A DNA stretch of 51,612 nt from an uncultured Lachnospiraceae bacterium (lineage in GTDB: Bacteria; Bacillota; Clostridia; Lachnospirales; Lachnospiraceae). A model generated the notes under the pieces. It saw nothing but the letters and a program-made list of their open reading frames with translations, ran no database searches and was not told where the DNA came from. The stretch covers positions 1 through 51,612 of the forward strand of contig CAJUID010000023.1 of the NCBI GenBank assembly GCA_910585905.1, in the 5' to 3' direction. The translations under genes were made by a program, and so were the position numbers. This document shows, piece by piece, positions 40,673 through 49,100 of the stretch (position 1 is the stretch's first letter; each line of letters begins with the position of its first letter).

Positions 40673-42217
40673 ATGAGCAAAAAACCAGTTGTTTTAATGG
40701 TACTTGATGGATATGGATTAAATGATAAGACGGAGGGGAATGCGATTGCACAGGCTCAGACTCCGGTTATGGACAAATTAATGGCAGAATGTCCGTTTCA
40801 GAAAGGAAATGCCAGCGGGCTTAGTGTAGGGCTTCCAGATGGGCAGATGGGGAATTCGGAAGTTGGCCATATGAATATAGGTGCTGGCCGCATTATTTAC
40901 CAGGAGCTGACTCGTATCTCCAAGGCAATTGAAGATGGAGACTTTTTTGAAAATAAGGCACTTTTATCTGCAATAGAAAATGTAAAGAAGAATGGGTCAG
41001 ACCTTCACTTATACGGGCTTTTGTCGGATGGCGGCGTTCACAGCCATAATACACATCTTTATGGATTGCTGGAGCTGGCAAAGAAAAATGGGGTAGAAAA
41101 TGTATATGTCCACGCATTCTTGGATGGAAGGGATACCGCGCCAACATCGGGAAAAGGTTTTATGGAAGAGCTTCAGAAAAAGATGGACGAGATTGGCGTT
41201 GGAAAAATTGCGAGCGTTCATGGGCGCTATTATGCAATGGACCGTGATAATAACTGGGACCGCGTTGAGAAAGCTTATAATGCGCTTGTCGCAGGTGAGG
41301 GAAAAAAAGCAGATAATGCAGTACAGGCCGTGGCAGATTCTTATGCAGAGGATGTAAATGATGAATTTGTGGTGCCGACGGTTATTGAGAAAGATGGCAA
41401 GCCACTTGCGACAATCAAGGCCAATGATTCCGTAATCTTCTTTAATTTCCGTCCTGATAGGGCACGTGAGATTACACGTACATTTTGTGATGAGAGTTTT
41501 AATCAGTTTAACCGTGTCAATGGATTTATGCCTTTGGTTTATGTGTGCTTTACAGATTATGATGAGACTATTGGTAATAAGTTGGTTGCGTTCGAGAAGG
41601 AGAGCATTAGCAATACATTTGGTGAATTTTTGGCAGCAAATGGAAAGACACAGCTGCGTTTGGCTGAGACAGAGAAATATGCACATGTTACATTTTTCTT
41701 TAATGGCGGCATAGAAGAGCCAAATAAGGATGAAGACCGTTCCCTTGTTAAGTCGCCGTCTGTGGCAACTTATGACCTGCAGCCGGAAATGAGTGCTCCG
41801 GAAGTAGGCGAGAGGCTAACTGCTGCAATTACTTCTGATAAATATGATGTTATTGTAATTAATTTTGCTAACCCGGATATGGTGGGGCATACTGGCGTGA
41901 TTCCTGCTGCGATTAAAGCAGTGGAGCGTGTTGACCAGTGTGTAGGCGCTGCAGTGGAAGCAGTTAAGAAAGTCGATGGTGTGCTCTTTATCTGTGCTGA
42001 CCATGGAAATGCTGAGCAGATGATTGATTATGAGACAGGTGATCCATTTACAGCCCACACTACAAATCCGGTTCCATTTATCTTAGTAAATTATGATGAG
42101 GACTACACACTGCGTGAAGGTGGATGCCTGGCAGATATTGCTCCGACATTAATTGAGATTATGGGATTAGAGCAGCCAGCTGAAATGACTGGAAAGTCTC
42201 TTCTTGTGAAAAAATAA
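40673..42217 (+). CDS. gpmI: 2,3-bisphosphoglycerate-independent phosphoglycerate mutase
   Basis: This 514-residue enzyme of glycolysis interconverts 3- and 2-phosphoglycerate with two Mn ions. The N-terminal metal site is VVLMVLDGYGL. The phosphoserine nucleophile is in DGQMGNSEVGHMNIGAGR. The substrate site has LLSDGGVHSH, HAFLDGRDTAP and FFNFRPDRAREI. The C-terminal metal ligands are in NFANPDMVGHTG and ADHGNAEQM. GGAGG precedes ATG 40673. secG follows with its own promoter. Confidence 0.97.
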   Translation: MSKKPVVLMVLDGYGLNDKTEGNAIAQAQTPVMDKLMAECPFQKGNASGLSVGLPDGQMGNSEVGHMNIGAGRIIYQELTRISKAIEDGDFFENKALLSAIENVKKNGSDLHLYGLLSDGGVHSHNTHLYGLLELAKKNGVENVYVHAFLDGRDTAPTSGKGFMEELQKKMDEIGVGKIASVHGRYYAMDRDNNWDRVEKAYNALVAGEGKKADNAVQAVADSYAEDVNDEFVVPTVIEKDGKPLATIKANDSVIFFNFRPDRAREITRTFCDESFNQFNRVNGFMPLVYVCFTDYDETIGNKLVAFEKESISNTFGEFLAANGKTQLRLAETEKYAHVTFFFNGGIEEPNKDEDRSLVKSPSVATYDLQPEMSAPEVGERLTAAITSDKYDVIVINFANPDMVGHTGVIPAAIKAVERVDQCVGAAVEAVKKVDGVLFICADHGNAEQMIDYETGDPFTAHTTNPVPFILVNYDEDYTLREGGCLADIAPTLIEIMGLEQPAEMTGKSLLVKK

Positions 42218-42226
42218 AAATATCAC

Positions 42227-42255
42227 TTGAAAAGATGGACTGGCTGTGATATTAT
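42227..42255 (+). promoter_or_regulatory. secG: Promoter of secG
   Basis: TTGAAA (42227-42232) and TATTAT (42250-42255) are 17 bases apart. A second TATAAT occurs at 42259-42264. AATATCAC/GTGATATT (42218-42251) also forms an inverted pair that overlaps the promoter. Confidence 0.55.
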
Positions 42256-42338
42256 TAGTATAATTTTGTGTTAAGGATGTTTTTGCTTTGGAGTTAAAAA
42301 GCAATCGTTCTGTTGTTGTAGAATGGAGGAAGTTACTC

Positions 42339-42587
42339 ATGATTCAAGTCATTCATACTATTTTGCTAATTGTGTATATTATTGTTTGTGTAGCTCTTAC
42401 AATAATCGTACTTATGCAGGAAGGCAAGCAGGCAGGTCTGACGGGTGCTATTAGTGGTGCCGCTGAGACTTACTGGGGTAAGAATAAAGGACGTTCAATG
42501 GAAGGCGGATTAATCTTAGCCACCAGAATTCTTACTGTATTGTTTATCGTAATTTCACTATTGCTGAATTTAAAGATATTTGCATAA
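42339..42587 (+). CDS. secG: Preprotein translocase subunit SecG
   Basis: This 82-residue protein has two membrane helices (LLIVYIIVCVALTIIVLM and LTVLFIVISLLLNL). Between them is the conserved cytosolic loop MQEGKQAGLTGAISGAAETY and WGKNKGRSMEGGL. It is an accessory part of the SecYEG channel. GGAGG precedes ATG 42339; a longer upstream frame is not supported. It heads the common Firmicute order secG-rnr-smpB-ssrA. Confidence 0.95.
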   Translation: MIQVIHTILLIVYIIVCVALTIIVLMQEGKQAGLTGAISGAAETYWGKNKGRSMEGGLILATRILTVLFIVISLLLNLKIFA

Positions 42588-42599
42588 GAGAAGTAAATC

Positions 42600-42630
42600 G
42601 GAGGATGCTATTTTGATAGCATCCTCCTTT
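42600..42630 (+). terminator. Terminator after secG
   Basis: GGAGGATGCTAT pairs with ATAGCATCCTCC across a 4-base loop, followed by TTTG. It separates secG from the rnr transcript, whose TATACT box near 42700 may be its -10. Confidence 0.8.
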
Positions 42631-42869
42631 GCGTAGGAGTAACTTTAACAACCATTTGGATTTTCGCCAGTTAAGTGTATGAAAATAGTTTGCATATGTG
42701 GTATACTAAAGGGTGTAGAGAAAAATTTAGCAAAAACTGGAAATTGAGTTCTTTACAGTTCCGTAAATAAATTATTTAGCCCAATGAGCCTGTGTCGGCG
42801 CGCTGCCTGCTGCAGCCATTGGTTATTAGCATATTTAAACATAGAAAGCAGCGCAGAAATGAGGAGAAT

Positions 42870-45428
42870 ATGACAAGAGAAGAATTAAATGGTAAAAAAG
42901 AAATGATATTAAAATTTCTCTCATCAAAAGAATATAGACCACTTTCAATTAAAGAAATGGGGGCTGTACTGCAGGTGCCAGCAAAAGATAAAAAGGATTT
43001 TCGTCAGGTTTTAGACGAATTGATGGATGCAGGAAAAATTCACTTGGATTTAAAGGGAAAAGTGAAGCTGTTATCGGAAAATATGATGACTGGCAAATTT
43101 ATGGCAACGCAGAAGGGCTTTGGTTTTGTTAGGGTAGAAGGGGAGAAAGATGATATCTTTATTCCGGCTCATTATACAAAGGGAGCCATTGATGGGGACA
43201 CCGTACAGATTATGTTAGACAGCCGTTCTAGAGGAAAACGCAGAGAGGGCGAAGTTGTCAGTATATTGGAACGAGGTTCGAGTATGGTTGTGGGGACATA
43301 TTCAAGCAGTAAAAGCTTTGGGTTTGTCGTTGCAGACAATCATAAGTTTACAAAAGATATTTATATTGCCAAGGCAGATACTATGGGGGCAATTACTGGG
43401 CATAAGGTTGTTGTAGAAATTACGGACTTCGGAAATGAAAACCGGAATCCAGAAGGAAGAGTGATAGAAATTCTAGGCCATATCAATGATCCAGGGGTAG
43501 ATATTTTATCAGTGATCAAGGCATATGGGCTTCCTGAAGAATACCCGGATGGAGTAATGGATCAGGTTAGGGATATTGAAGAGGAAGTGGAAGAGAGCGA
43601 GAAGGCAGGCAGAGTTGACTATCGCAATCTGCAGACGGTAACGATTGATGGTGAGGATGCAAAGGATCTGGATGATGCGATTACGCTTACAAAAGAGGGG
43701 AAGATGTATCATCTTGGCGTACACATTGCTGATGTAAGCCAATATGTAACAGAGTATTCACCTCTTGATAAAGAAGCACTAAAGCGCGGCACCAGTGTTT
43801 ATCTGGTAGACCGTGTTATTCCAATGATCCCGCATAAGCTTTCCAATGGAATCTGTTCCCTGAACCAGGGAGTTGACCGTTTGGCTTTGTCCTGCATGAT
43901 GGATATTAATGAAAAGGGTGAGATCGTAGAGCATCGTATTGAGGAATCTGTTATCAATGTAGACCGCCGCATGTCTTACACAAGCGTCCATAAAATCATT
44001 GAGGAAGAGGACGAAGCAGAGAGGCAGGAATATAAAGCGCTGATTCCGATGTTTGAACTGATGTATGAATTGGCGGGCATTTTGAGGGAGCGCCGTTTTA
44101 AAAGAGGTTCTATTGATTTTGATTTTGCGGAGAGCAAGATTACGTTGGATCCGAAAGGAAGGCCACTGGATGTAAGGATTTATGAGAGAAATAATGCACA
44201 TCGGATTATTGAGGAATTTATGTTGGCTGCCAACCAGACTGTTGCGGAGGAATATTTCTGGCAGGAGCTTCCGTTTGTATATCGGACGCATGAAGCACCA
44301 GATGCAGAAAAGATTGTAAATTTAAATGCATTTGTAAGCAATTTTGGATATACAATCCGGGTAGGGGCAGATGACGAGATACATCCCAAAGAGATACAAA
44401 AATTAATTAAGAATGTGGATGGAACGCCAGAGGAGGCTTTGATCAGCCGGCTTGCCCTCCGTTCTATGAAGCAGGCTAAATATACAGTAGGCTGTGAGGG
44501 ACACTTTGGGCTGGCAATGAAATATTATTGCCATTTTACTTCACCAATACGGCGTTATCCAGATCTGCAGATTCACCGGATTATTAAAGAGAACATTCAT
44601 GGAAAATTAGCAGAAAAGCGTATACAACATTACAACCAGATTCTCCCAGAGGTGACCGCAGAGGCAAGCCGACTGGAGCGGCGTGCGGATGATGCAGAGC
44701 GGGAAGTAGAGAAGATGAAAAAAGCGGAATATATGGAGCAGTTTATTGGGGAGAGCTTTGACGGTATTATATCTGGGGTAACAACATGGGGGATGTATGT
44801 TGAGCTGCCAAATACTATTGAGGGGATGGTACGTGTGGCGGATCTTCCAGGAGATTATTATTATTTTGAGGAAGAAACTTACCAGATGGTAGGGGAGAGG
44901 ACACATAAGACATATAAGTTAGGAGAGTCTGTTCGTGTAACTGTCGATGCAGTAGATAAAATACTTCGTACAATTGATTTTGTAATTGCTGAGGATGTGG
45001 AGGGAGATTCAGGACAGAATAAGAAAAAGGAAGAAGTAAACAAGGAGAAAGGGGCAAAAGAGGAGATAAAACGTGTACGGGATGTGAATTTATCGGGGAA
45101 TCCGGTTTCCAAACGGGGAAAGAAAAAGGCGAAATATGTGGAGAAGAAACATGTGTCGAAGAAAGGCCCAAAAATAGAGAAGAAAAAATCAATGCAGGAT
45201 CGCAAGGCTAAATTAGAGCTATTAGAAAAGCGGGAAGAGATTGAGAAGGCACTGGCCAAGAAGATTGCTGCAAAAAAGAAAGCAGAGCAGGTGGCAAAAG
45301 AAGTATCAAAGCTTACCCGTGCTGCTAAGAAAGCTGCTTCAAAGCGGAAAGGACTAAAAAAGGCTCCATCAAAAGGGGCTAAGCCTATATCCAGACGGGC
45401 AGGTAAGTCTTCTGGAAAGAAGAGGTAG
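42870..45428 (+). CDS. rnr: Ribonuclease R
   Basis: This 852-residue 3'-5' exoribonuclease degrades structured RNA and, with SmpB-tmRNA, faulty mRNAs. Domains in order are: an N-terminal winged helix (1-~65), two cold-shock domains (~70-230; TQKGFGFVRVEGEKDDIFIP), an RNB catalytic core (~250-580; TIDGEDAKDLDDAITL with the Mg-binding Asp residues, and HFTSPIRRYPDLQIHR), an S1 domain (~630-715), and a long Lys/Arg-rich tail (~720-852). The start at 42870 has GAGGAG in front. The tail has about 130 residues and is unusually long and basic. smpB begins 13 bases after the stop. Confidence 0.95.
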   Translation: MTREELNGKKEMILKFLSSKEYRPLSIKEMGAVLQVPAKDKKDFRQVLDELMDAGKIHLDLKGKVKLLSENMMTGKFMATQKGFGFVRVEGEKDDIFIPAHYTKGAIDGDTVQIMLDSRSRGKRREGEVVSILERGSSMVVGTYSSSKSFGFVVADNHKFTKDIYIAKADTMGAITGHKVVVEITDFGNENRNPEGRVIEILGHINDPGVDILSVIKAYGLPEEYPDGVMDQVRDIEEEVEESEKAGRVDYRNLQTVTIDGEDAKDLDDAITLTKEGKMYHLGVHIADVSQYVTEYSPLDKEALKRGTSVYLVDRVIPMIPHKLSNGICSLNQGVDRLALSCMMDINEKGEIVEHRIEESVINVDRRMSYTSVHKIIEEEDEAERQEYKALIPMFELMYELAGILRERRFKRGSIDFDFAESKITLDPKGRPLDVRIYERNNAHRIIEEFMLAANQTVAEEYFWQELPFVYRTHEAPDAEKIVNLNAFVSNFGYTIRVGADDEIHPKEIQKLIKNVDGTPEEALISRLALRSMKQAKYTVGCEGHFGLAMKYYCHFTSPIRRYPDLQIHRIIKENIHGKLAEKRIQHYNQILPEVTAEASRLERRADDAEREVEKMKKAEYMEQFIGESFDGIISGVTTWGMYVELPNTIEGMVRVADLPGDYYYFEEETYQMVGERTHKTYKLGESVRVTVDAVDKILRTIDFVIAEDVEGDSGQNKKKEEVNKEKGAKEEIKRVRDVNLSGNPVSKRGKKKAKYVEKKHVSKKGPKIEKKKSMQDRKAKLELLEKREEIEKALAKKIAAKKKAEQVAKEVSKLTRAAKKAASKRKGLKKAPSKGAKPISRRAGKSSGKKR

Positions 45429-45441
45429 AAGGAGGGCGGAG

Positions 45442-45909
45442 ATGGCAAAGGAAGCAAAAAGAATGATTGCCAACAATAAGAAAGCGTATTTTGATTATTT
45501 TATCGAAGATAAATATGAGGCTGGCATTTCACTTGCGGGGACAGAGGTTAAGTCGCTGCGCATGGGGAGGTGCAGCATAAAGGAAGCATTTATCCGAATA
45601 GAAAAGGGAGAAGTGTATGTTTACAATATGCACATTAGCCCATATGAAAAGGGAAATATTTTTAATAAAGATCCATTGCGGGTAAAGAAGCTTTTGCTGC
45701 ATCGAAATGAGATTAGGAAAATGGAGGGGCAGATTGCACAGAAAGGCTATACAATTGTACCTTTAAATGTGTATTTCAAAGGAAGCCTGGTGAAAGTAGA
45801 AATTGGCCTCGCCAAAGGAAAGAAGCTGTATGATAAGAGGCAGGATATTGCAAAGAAGGATCAGAGAAGGGAAGCAGAGAAGCAGTTTAAAGTAAAAAAT
45901 CTGTATTAA
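45442..45909 (+). CDS. smpB: SsrA-binding protein SmpB
   Basis: This 155-residue small basic protein carries tmRNA to stalled ribosomes. Recognisable parts are IANNKKAYFDYFIEDKYEAG, ISLAGTEVKSLRMGRCSIKE, the HISPYEKGN loop and the basic C-terminal tail KGKKLYDKRQDIAKKDQRRE that enters the empty mRNA channel. It is cotranscribed with rnr. tmRNA itself lies 5 kb away, past two glycosidase genes. Confidence 0.97.
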   Translation: MAKEAKRMIANNKKAYFDYFIEDKYEAGISLAGTEVKSLRMGRCSIKEAFIRIEKGEVYVYNMHISPYEKGNIFNKDPLRVKKLLLHRNEIRKMEGQIAQKGYTIVPLNVYFKGSLVKVEIGLAKGKKLYDKRQDIAKKDQRREAEKQFKVKNLY

Positions 45910-45949
45910 GGTCTGTGAATAGTTTAACAGCCGGCCTAAGAGGTGAAGG

Positions 45950-48796
45950 ATGGATAGAAAAAAATTGTTATTGGACAGCGGATGGAAGTTTCATCTTGGG
46001 GAACTGGAATTAGAAACGAGCAAGAACCATACAGAGATTTATGCCCTGTCCAAAGCCGGTTCCTGCCCGGGGGCACCGCAGGGGGATTATGATGCGTCAG
46101 AATGGGAAGAGGTGCAGCTTCCGCATGATTGGTCGGTCAGGCAGCCATTTTCCGATGAGAATGTGGCAGACTGGGGGTATAAACCGCGTGGAAAGGCATG
46201 GTACCGCAAAGCGTTTACATTGCCTGAAGAATATAAGGACAAAAAGCTAGTTATCTCATTTGAAGGAGTTGCGACACATTGTACTGTATATTTTAACGGT
46301 CTTGCTGTTGCAAGAAGCTTTAGCGGCTATGTGCCGTTTGATGTCGATATTACAGATATGGCCTTGTTTGGTGAGGTTCCTAATGTGTTGGCTGTATTTG
46401 TGGATGCAGATGCGTGGGAGGGATGGTGGTATGAGGGGGCAGGTATTTACCGCCATGTATGGCTGAATATATTAAATCCATTGCATCTTGATAAAGACAG
46501 TGTCATGGTCTGCCCGAAGGAATCTATTTGGTTGGATGAAAGCACAGGTGCTTTGACAGGCACTTCCAGTTACAGGCCATTGGATACTAATGTATGGAAT
46601 GTAAAGGTTTCTATGGAGCTTGTTAATGAGGGGGATCAAGAGCAGCAAGTTACAGTGCAGCTTGTATTGGCGGAGCCGGGGGCTGGAAAGGCCATCCGTT
46701 ACATAGAAGAAACGATTCATTGCCCAGTAGGGAAGGAAGAATTTTCGACAGAGTTTATGGTCAAAAATCCTTTGCTCTGGGATATTGATACCCCAAATGT
46801 TTATTCTGTAGAGGTAGTAGTGATGGTGGAGGGGGAAAGAATCGATTCGATTCATACTGTCTGTGGATTCCGGACAGTAGAAATGGATCTAGAACAGGGC
46901 TTTTTTCTGAACCATCGTCCTTTAAAACTATTTGGGACTTGTAATCACCAGGACTTTGGCGGCCTGGGTGTGGCGGTTCCTGATAATCTCTGGGAATACC
47001 GTATCGAGAAATTAAAAGAGATGGGAAGTAATGCCTACCGATGTGCACATGGGATGCCTGCAGATGCATTGATAGATGCATGTGATTCTATGGGAATGTT
47101 GGTTATGGATGAAAACCGTAATTTTGATTCCTCTGTGGAGGGCCTAAAACAGTTAGAAATGCTGGTAAAGCGGCATAGGAATCATCCCAGCGTTATTATG
47201 TTTTCAATCTTTAATGAAGAGCCGCTGCAAGGAACGCTGCAGGGACGGAGAATGGCGAAGCGGATGTGCCGCCTGATTCACCAACTGGCACCAAACAGCT
47301 TGACAACCGGGGCAATGCATGGGGGGATTTTAGCGGAGGATAATGCTGTATCGGAAGTTGACGTTTGTGGAATTAATTATCAGATTGACGGTTATGACAG
47401 TTTCCACAAGAAATATCCAGATATTCCGATGGTTGGGACAGAAACTACCTCAACCTTTGGAATTCGTGGGTGTTATAAAACAGACAAGGAAACACATCAG
47501 ATTGCAAGTTATGATAACGACTCTAGCGATTGGGGCAATAATGTGAGGGAAACATGGAAGGCTGTTATGGAGAGGGATTTTGTTGCAGGAGCTTTCATGT
47601 GGACTGGATTTGACTACCTTGGTGAGCCAACTCCACATGTGTGGCCGACTGTTTCTTCATTTTTTGGAATGCTGGATATTTGTGGTTTTCCAAAAGATGG
47701 TTTTTATCTGGCACAGGCAATCTTTTCGGAAATTCCAGTCTGCCATGTGCTGCCACACTGGAATTTCCAAGGGCAGGAGGGAACGGTTCTTCGTGTAATG
47801 TCCCATACAAATTGTGAGGAAGCTGAGCTCTTTGTCAATGAAAGGAGTATGGGAAGAAAAAAGGTTAATCTGTATCAGCAAGTTACATGGGATGTGGCCT
47901 ACGAATCTGGGAAAATAGAATTAGTTGGTTATAATAATGGCGAAGAGGCTGCGCGGGCTGTTAGAGAGACGACAGGAGTTGTTCGGGAAATACAAGTCAT
48001 TCCGTGGAAAAGTGCTGTGAAGGGAAATGGGCGGGATGCGATGCCGGTTATTATCAAGGCAGTAGATGCAGAAGGCAGAGAGGTGCCAGATGCGTGCTTT
48101 ATGGTGGATATTTCCATAAAGGGCGGGAGATTGCTTGGAGCCTGCAATGGAGACCCGAACTGTCATGAAGAATTTCTGTCAACGCATAGAAGTATATTTC
48201 ATGGAAGATGCCTTGCTATTGTTATGCCGGACCAGAATGTTTCTATTATGGAAATATCTGCGAAGGCGGATTTTGATGTTGGGAATAAAACTGTGTTAGG
48301 CGTTTCCAGCGTTGATTCTATATGCGGCAGGGCATCAGTTGTGGTTGAGCCTGCTGCCAAGGCAGAGCCAGTTCCAAGTGTTACAGAATATTGTCTGGCT
48401 AGATGGAAGATTTCAAAAGTGTTTGAGGATAAACCAGATGCTTTGATGAAAATAGAAGATTTTGACATGAACTCCTGGCAGGATATCAGTGTTAGCAGGG
48501 AAAATGGTTCGCCGGATGTTTTTGAAGAAAAACAGGGACGGTATTTAATATATCATGTTCAGACACAAATTCCAAAGCGGATTAATGGACATTTACCAAT
48601 CCTATATTTTCATGCAATCTGGGGTGAGTGCGAAATCTATGTAAATGGTGAAAAGCGCGGTGAATGTAGTTATGAGTGGCCATGTAGCTACAGCATACCA
48701 TTGCAGGAGAAAGAAATCGGGATAGCGGAAATCCGTATTTTGGTCAAAAGCTTGAATATCAATGCAGGATTAGATTCTATGGTAGTCCTGCGTTGA
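45950..48796 (+). CDS. Glycoside hydrolase family 2 (beta-galactosidase-like)
   Basis: This 948-residue cytosolic enzyme has no signal peptide. A jelly-roll sugar-binding domain (~1-190; VQLPHDWSVRQPF, FEGVATHCTVYFNG, WWYEGAGIYRHVWL) is followed by an immunoglobulin-like domain (~190-310) and a TIM barrel (~310-610). The acid/base Glu is E423 in IFNEEP and the nucleophile is E498 in GTETTS. A C-terminal part follows, with an Ig-like unit (~680-790) and an extra beta-domain (~800-948; ILYFHAIWGECEIYVNGEKR). Specificity could be beta-galactoside, beta-glucuronide or another beta-linked sugar; GH2 cannot be split further by eye. GGTGAAGG precedes the ATG. No transporter or regulator is adjacent. 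Confidence 0.88.
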   Translation: MDRKKLLLDSGWKFHLGELELETSKNHTEIYALSKAGSCPGAPQGDYDASEWEEVQLPHDWSVRQPFSDENVADWGYKPRGKAWYRKAFTLPEEYKDKKLVISFEGVATHCTVYFNGLAVARSFSGYVPFDVDITDMALFGEVPNVLAVFVDADAWEGWWYEGAGIYRHVWLNILNPLHLDKDSVMVCPKESIWLDESTGALTGTSSYRPLDTNVWNVKVSMELVNEGDQEQQVTVQLVLAEPGAGKAIRYIEETIHCPVGKEEFSTEFMVKNPLLWDIDTPNVYSVEVVVMVEGERIDSIHTVCGFRTVEMDLEQGFFLNHRPLKLFGTCNHQDFGGLGVAVPDNLWEYRIEKLKEMGSNAYRCAHGMPADALIDACDSMGMLVMDENRNFDSSVEGLKQLEMLVKRHRNHPSVIMFSIFNEEPLQGTLQGRRMAKRMCRLIHQLAPNSLTTGAMHGGILAEDNAVSEVDVCGINYQIDGYDSFHKKYPDIPMVGTETTSTFGIRGCYKTDKETHQIASYDNDSSDWGNNVRETWKAVMERDFVAGAFMWTGFDYLGEPTPHVWPTVSSFFGMLDICGFPKDGFYLAQAIFSEIPVCHVLPHWNFQGQEGTVLRVMSHTNCEEAELFVNERSMGRKKVNLYQQVTWDVAYESGKIELVGYNNGEEAARAVRETTGVVREIQVIPWKSAVKGNGRDAMPVIIKAVDAEGREVPDACFMVDISIKGGRLLGACNGDPNCHEEFLSTHRSIFHGRCLAIVMPDQNVSIMEISAKADFDVGNKTVLGVSSVDSICGRASVVVEPAAKAEPVPSVTEYCLARWKISKVFEDKPDALMKIEDFDMNSWQDISVSRENGSPDVFEEKQGRYLIYHVQTQIPKRINGHLPILYFHAIWGECEIYVNGEKRGECSYEWPCSYSIPLQEKEIGIAEIRILVKSLNINAGLDSMVVLR

Positions 48797-49100
48797 GACA
48801 TAGCGAATTTTGCCGCACTGTTTTCCATATGATTGCCATATTTATGTAATATGATGTTATTGTTCACGGTTAATGAACCAAGTCTTTTAAGTAGCGATTC
48901 ATGCCGTAGGCAGAGAGAATATTGGGGAGAACGTGGATTGTAACTGATGTTAGAGTTTAAAGTAGATAGCAGCTATTGTTTGTGTGCAATCTGCTATCTA
49001 TTAACTTGACTTCCAGATAGCGGCGAGAAGCGGGTTTGATTGCGGCTATGCGGAATGGAAGGGAGATTGCAGCTGAAGTAAAAGAAGTGGAGTTAGGAAA
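48797..49100. other. Intergenic region with an inverted repeat
   Basis: AGATAGCAG (48964-48972) pairs with CTGCTATCT (48991-48999), possibly a weak terminator but without a T-run. TTGACT follows at 49004 but has no good -10 partner. GGAGTTAGG precedes the next ATG. Confidence 0.45.

Noticed and set aside
41009..41686. 225-codon minus-strand frame inside gpmI
   Set aside because: Antisense shadow of a well conserved glycolytic gene, with Cys/His-rich improbable composition.
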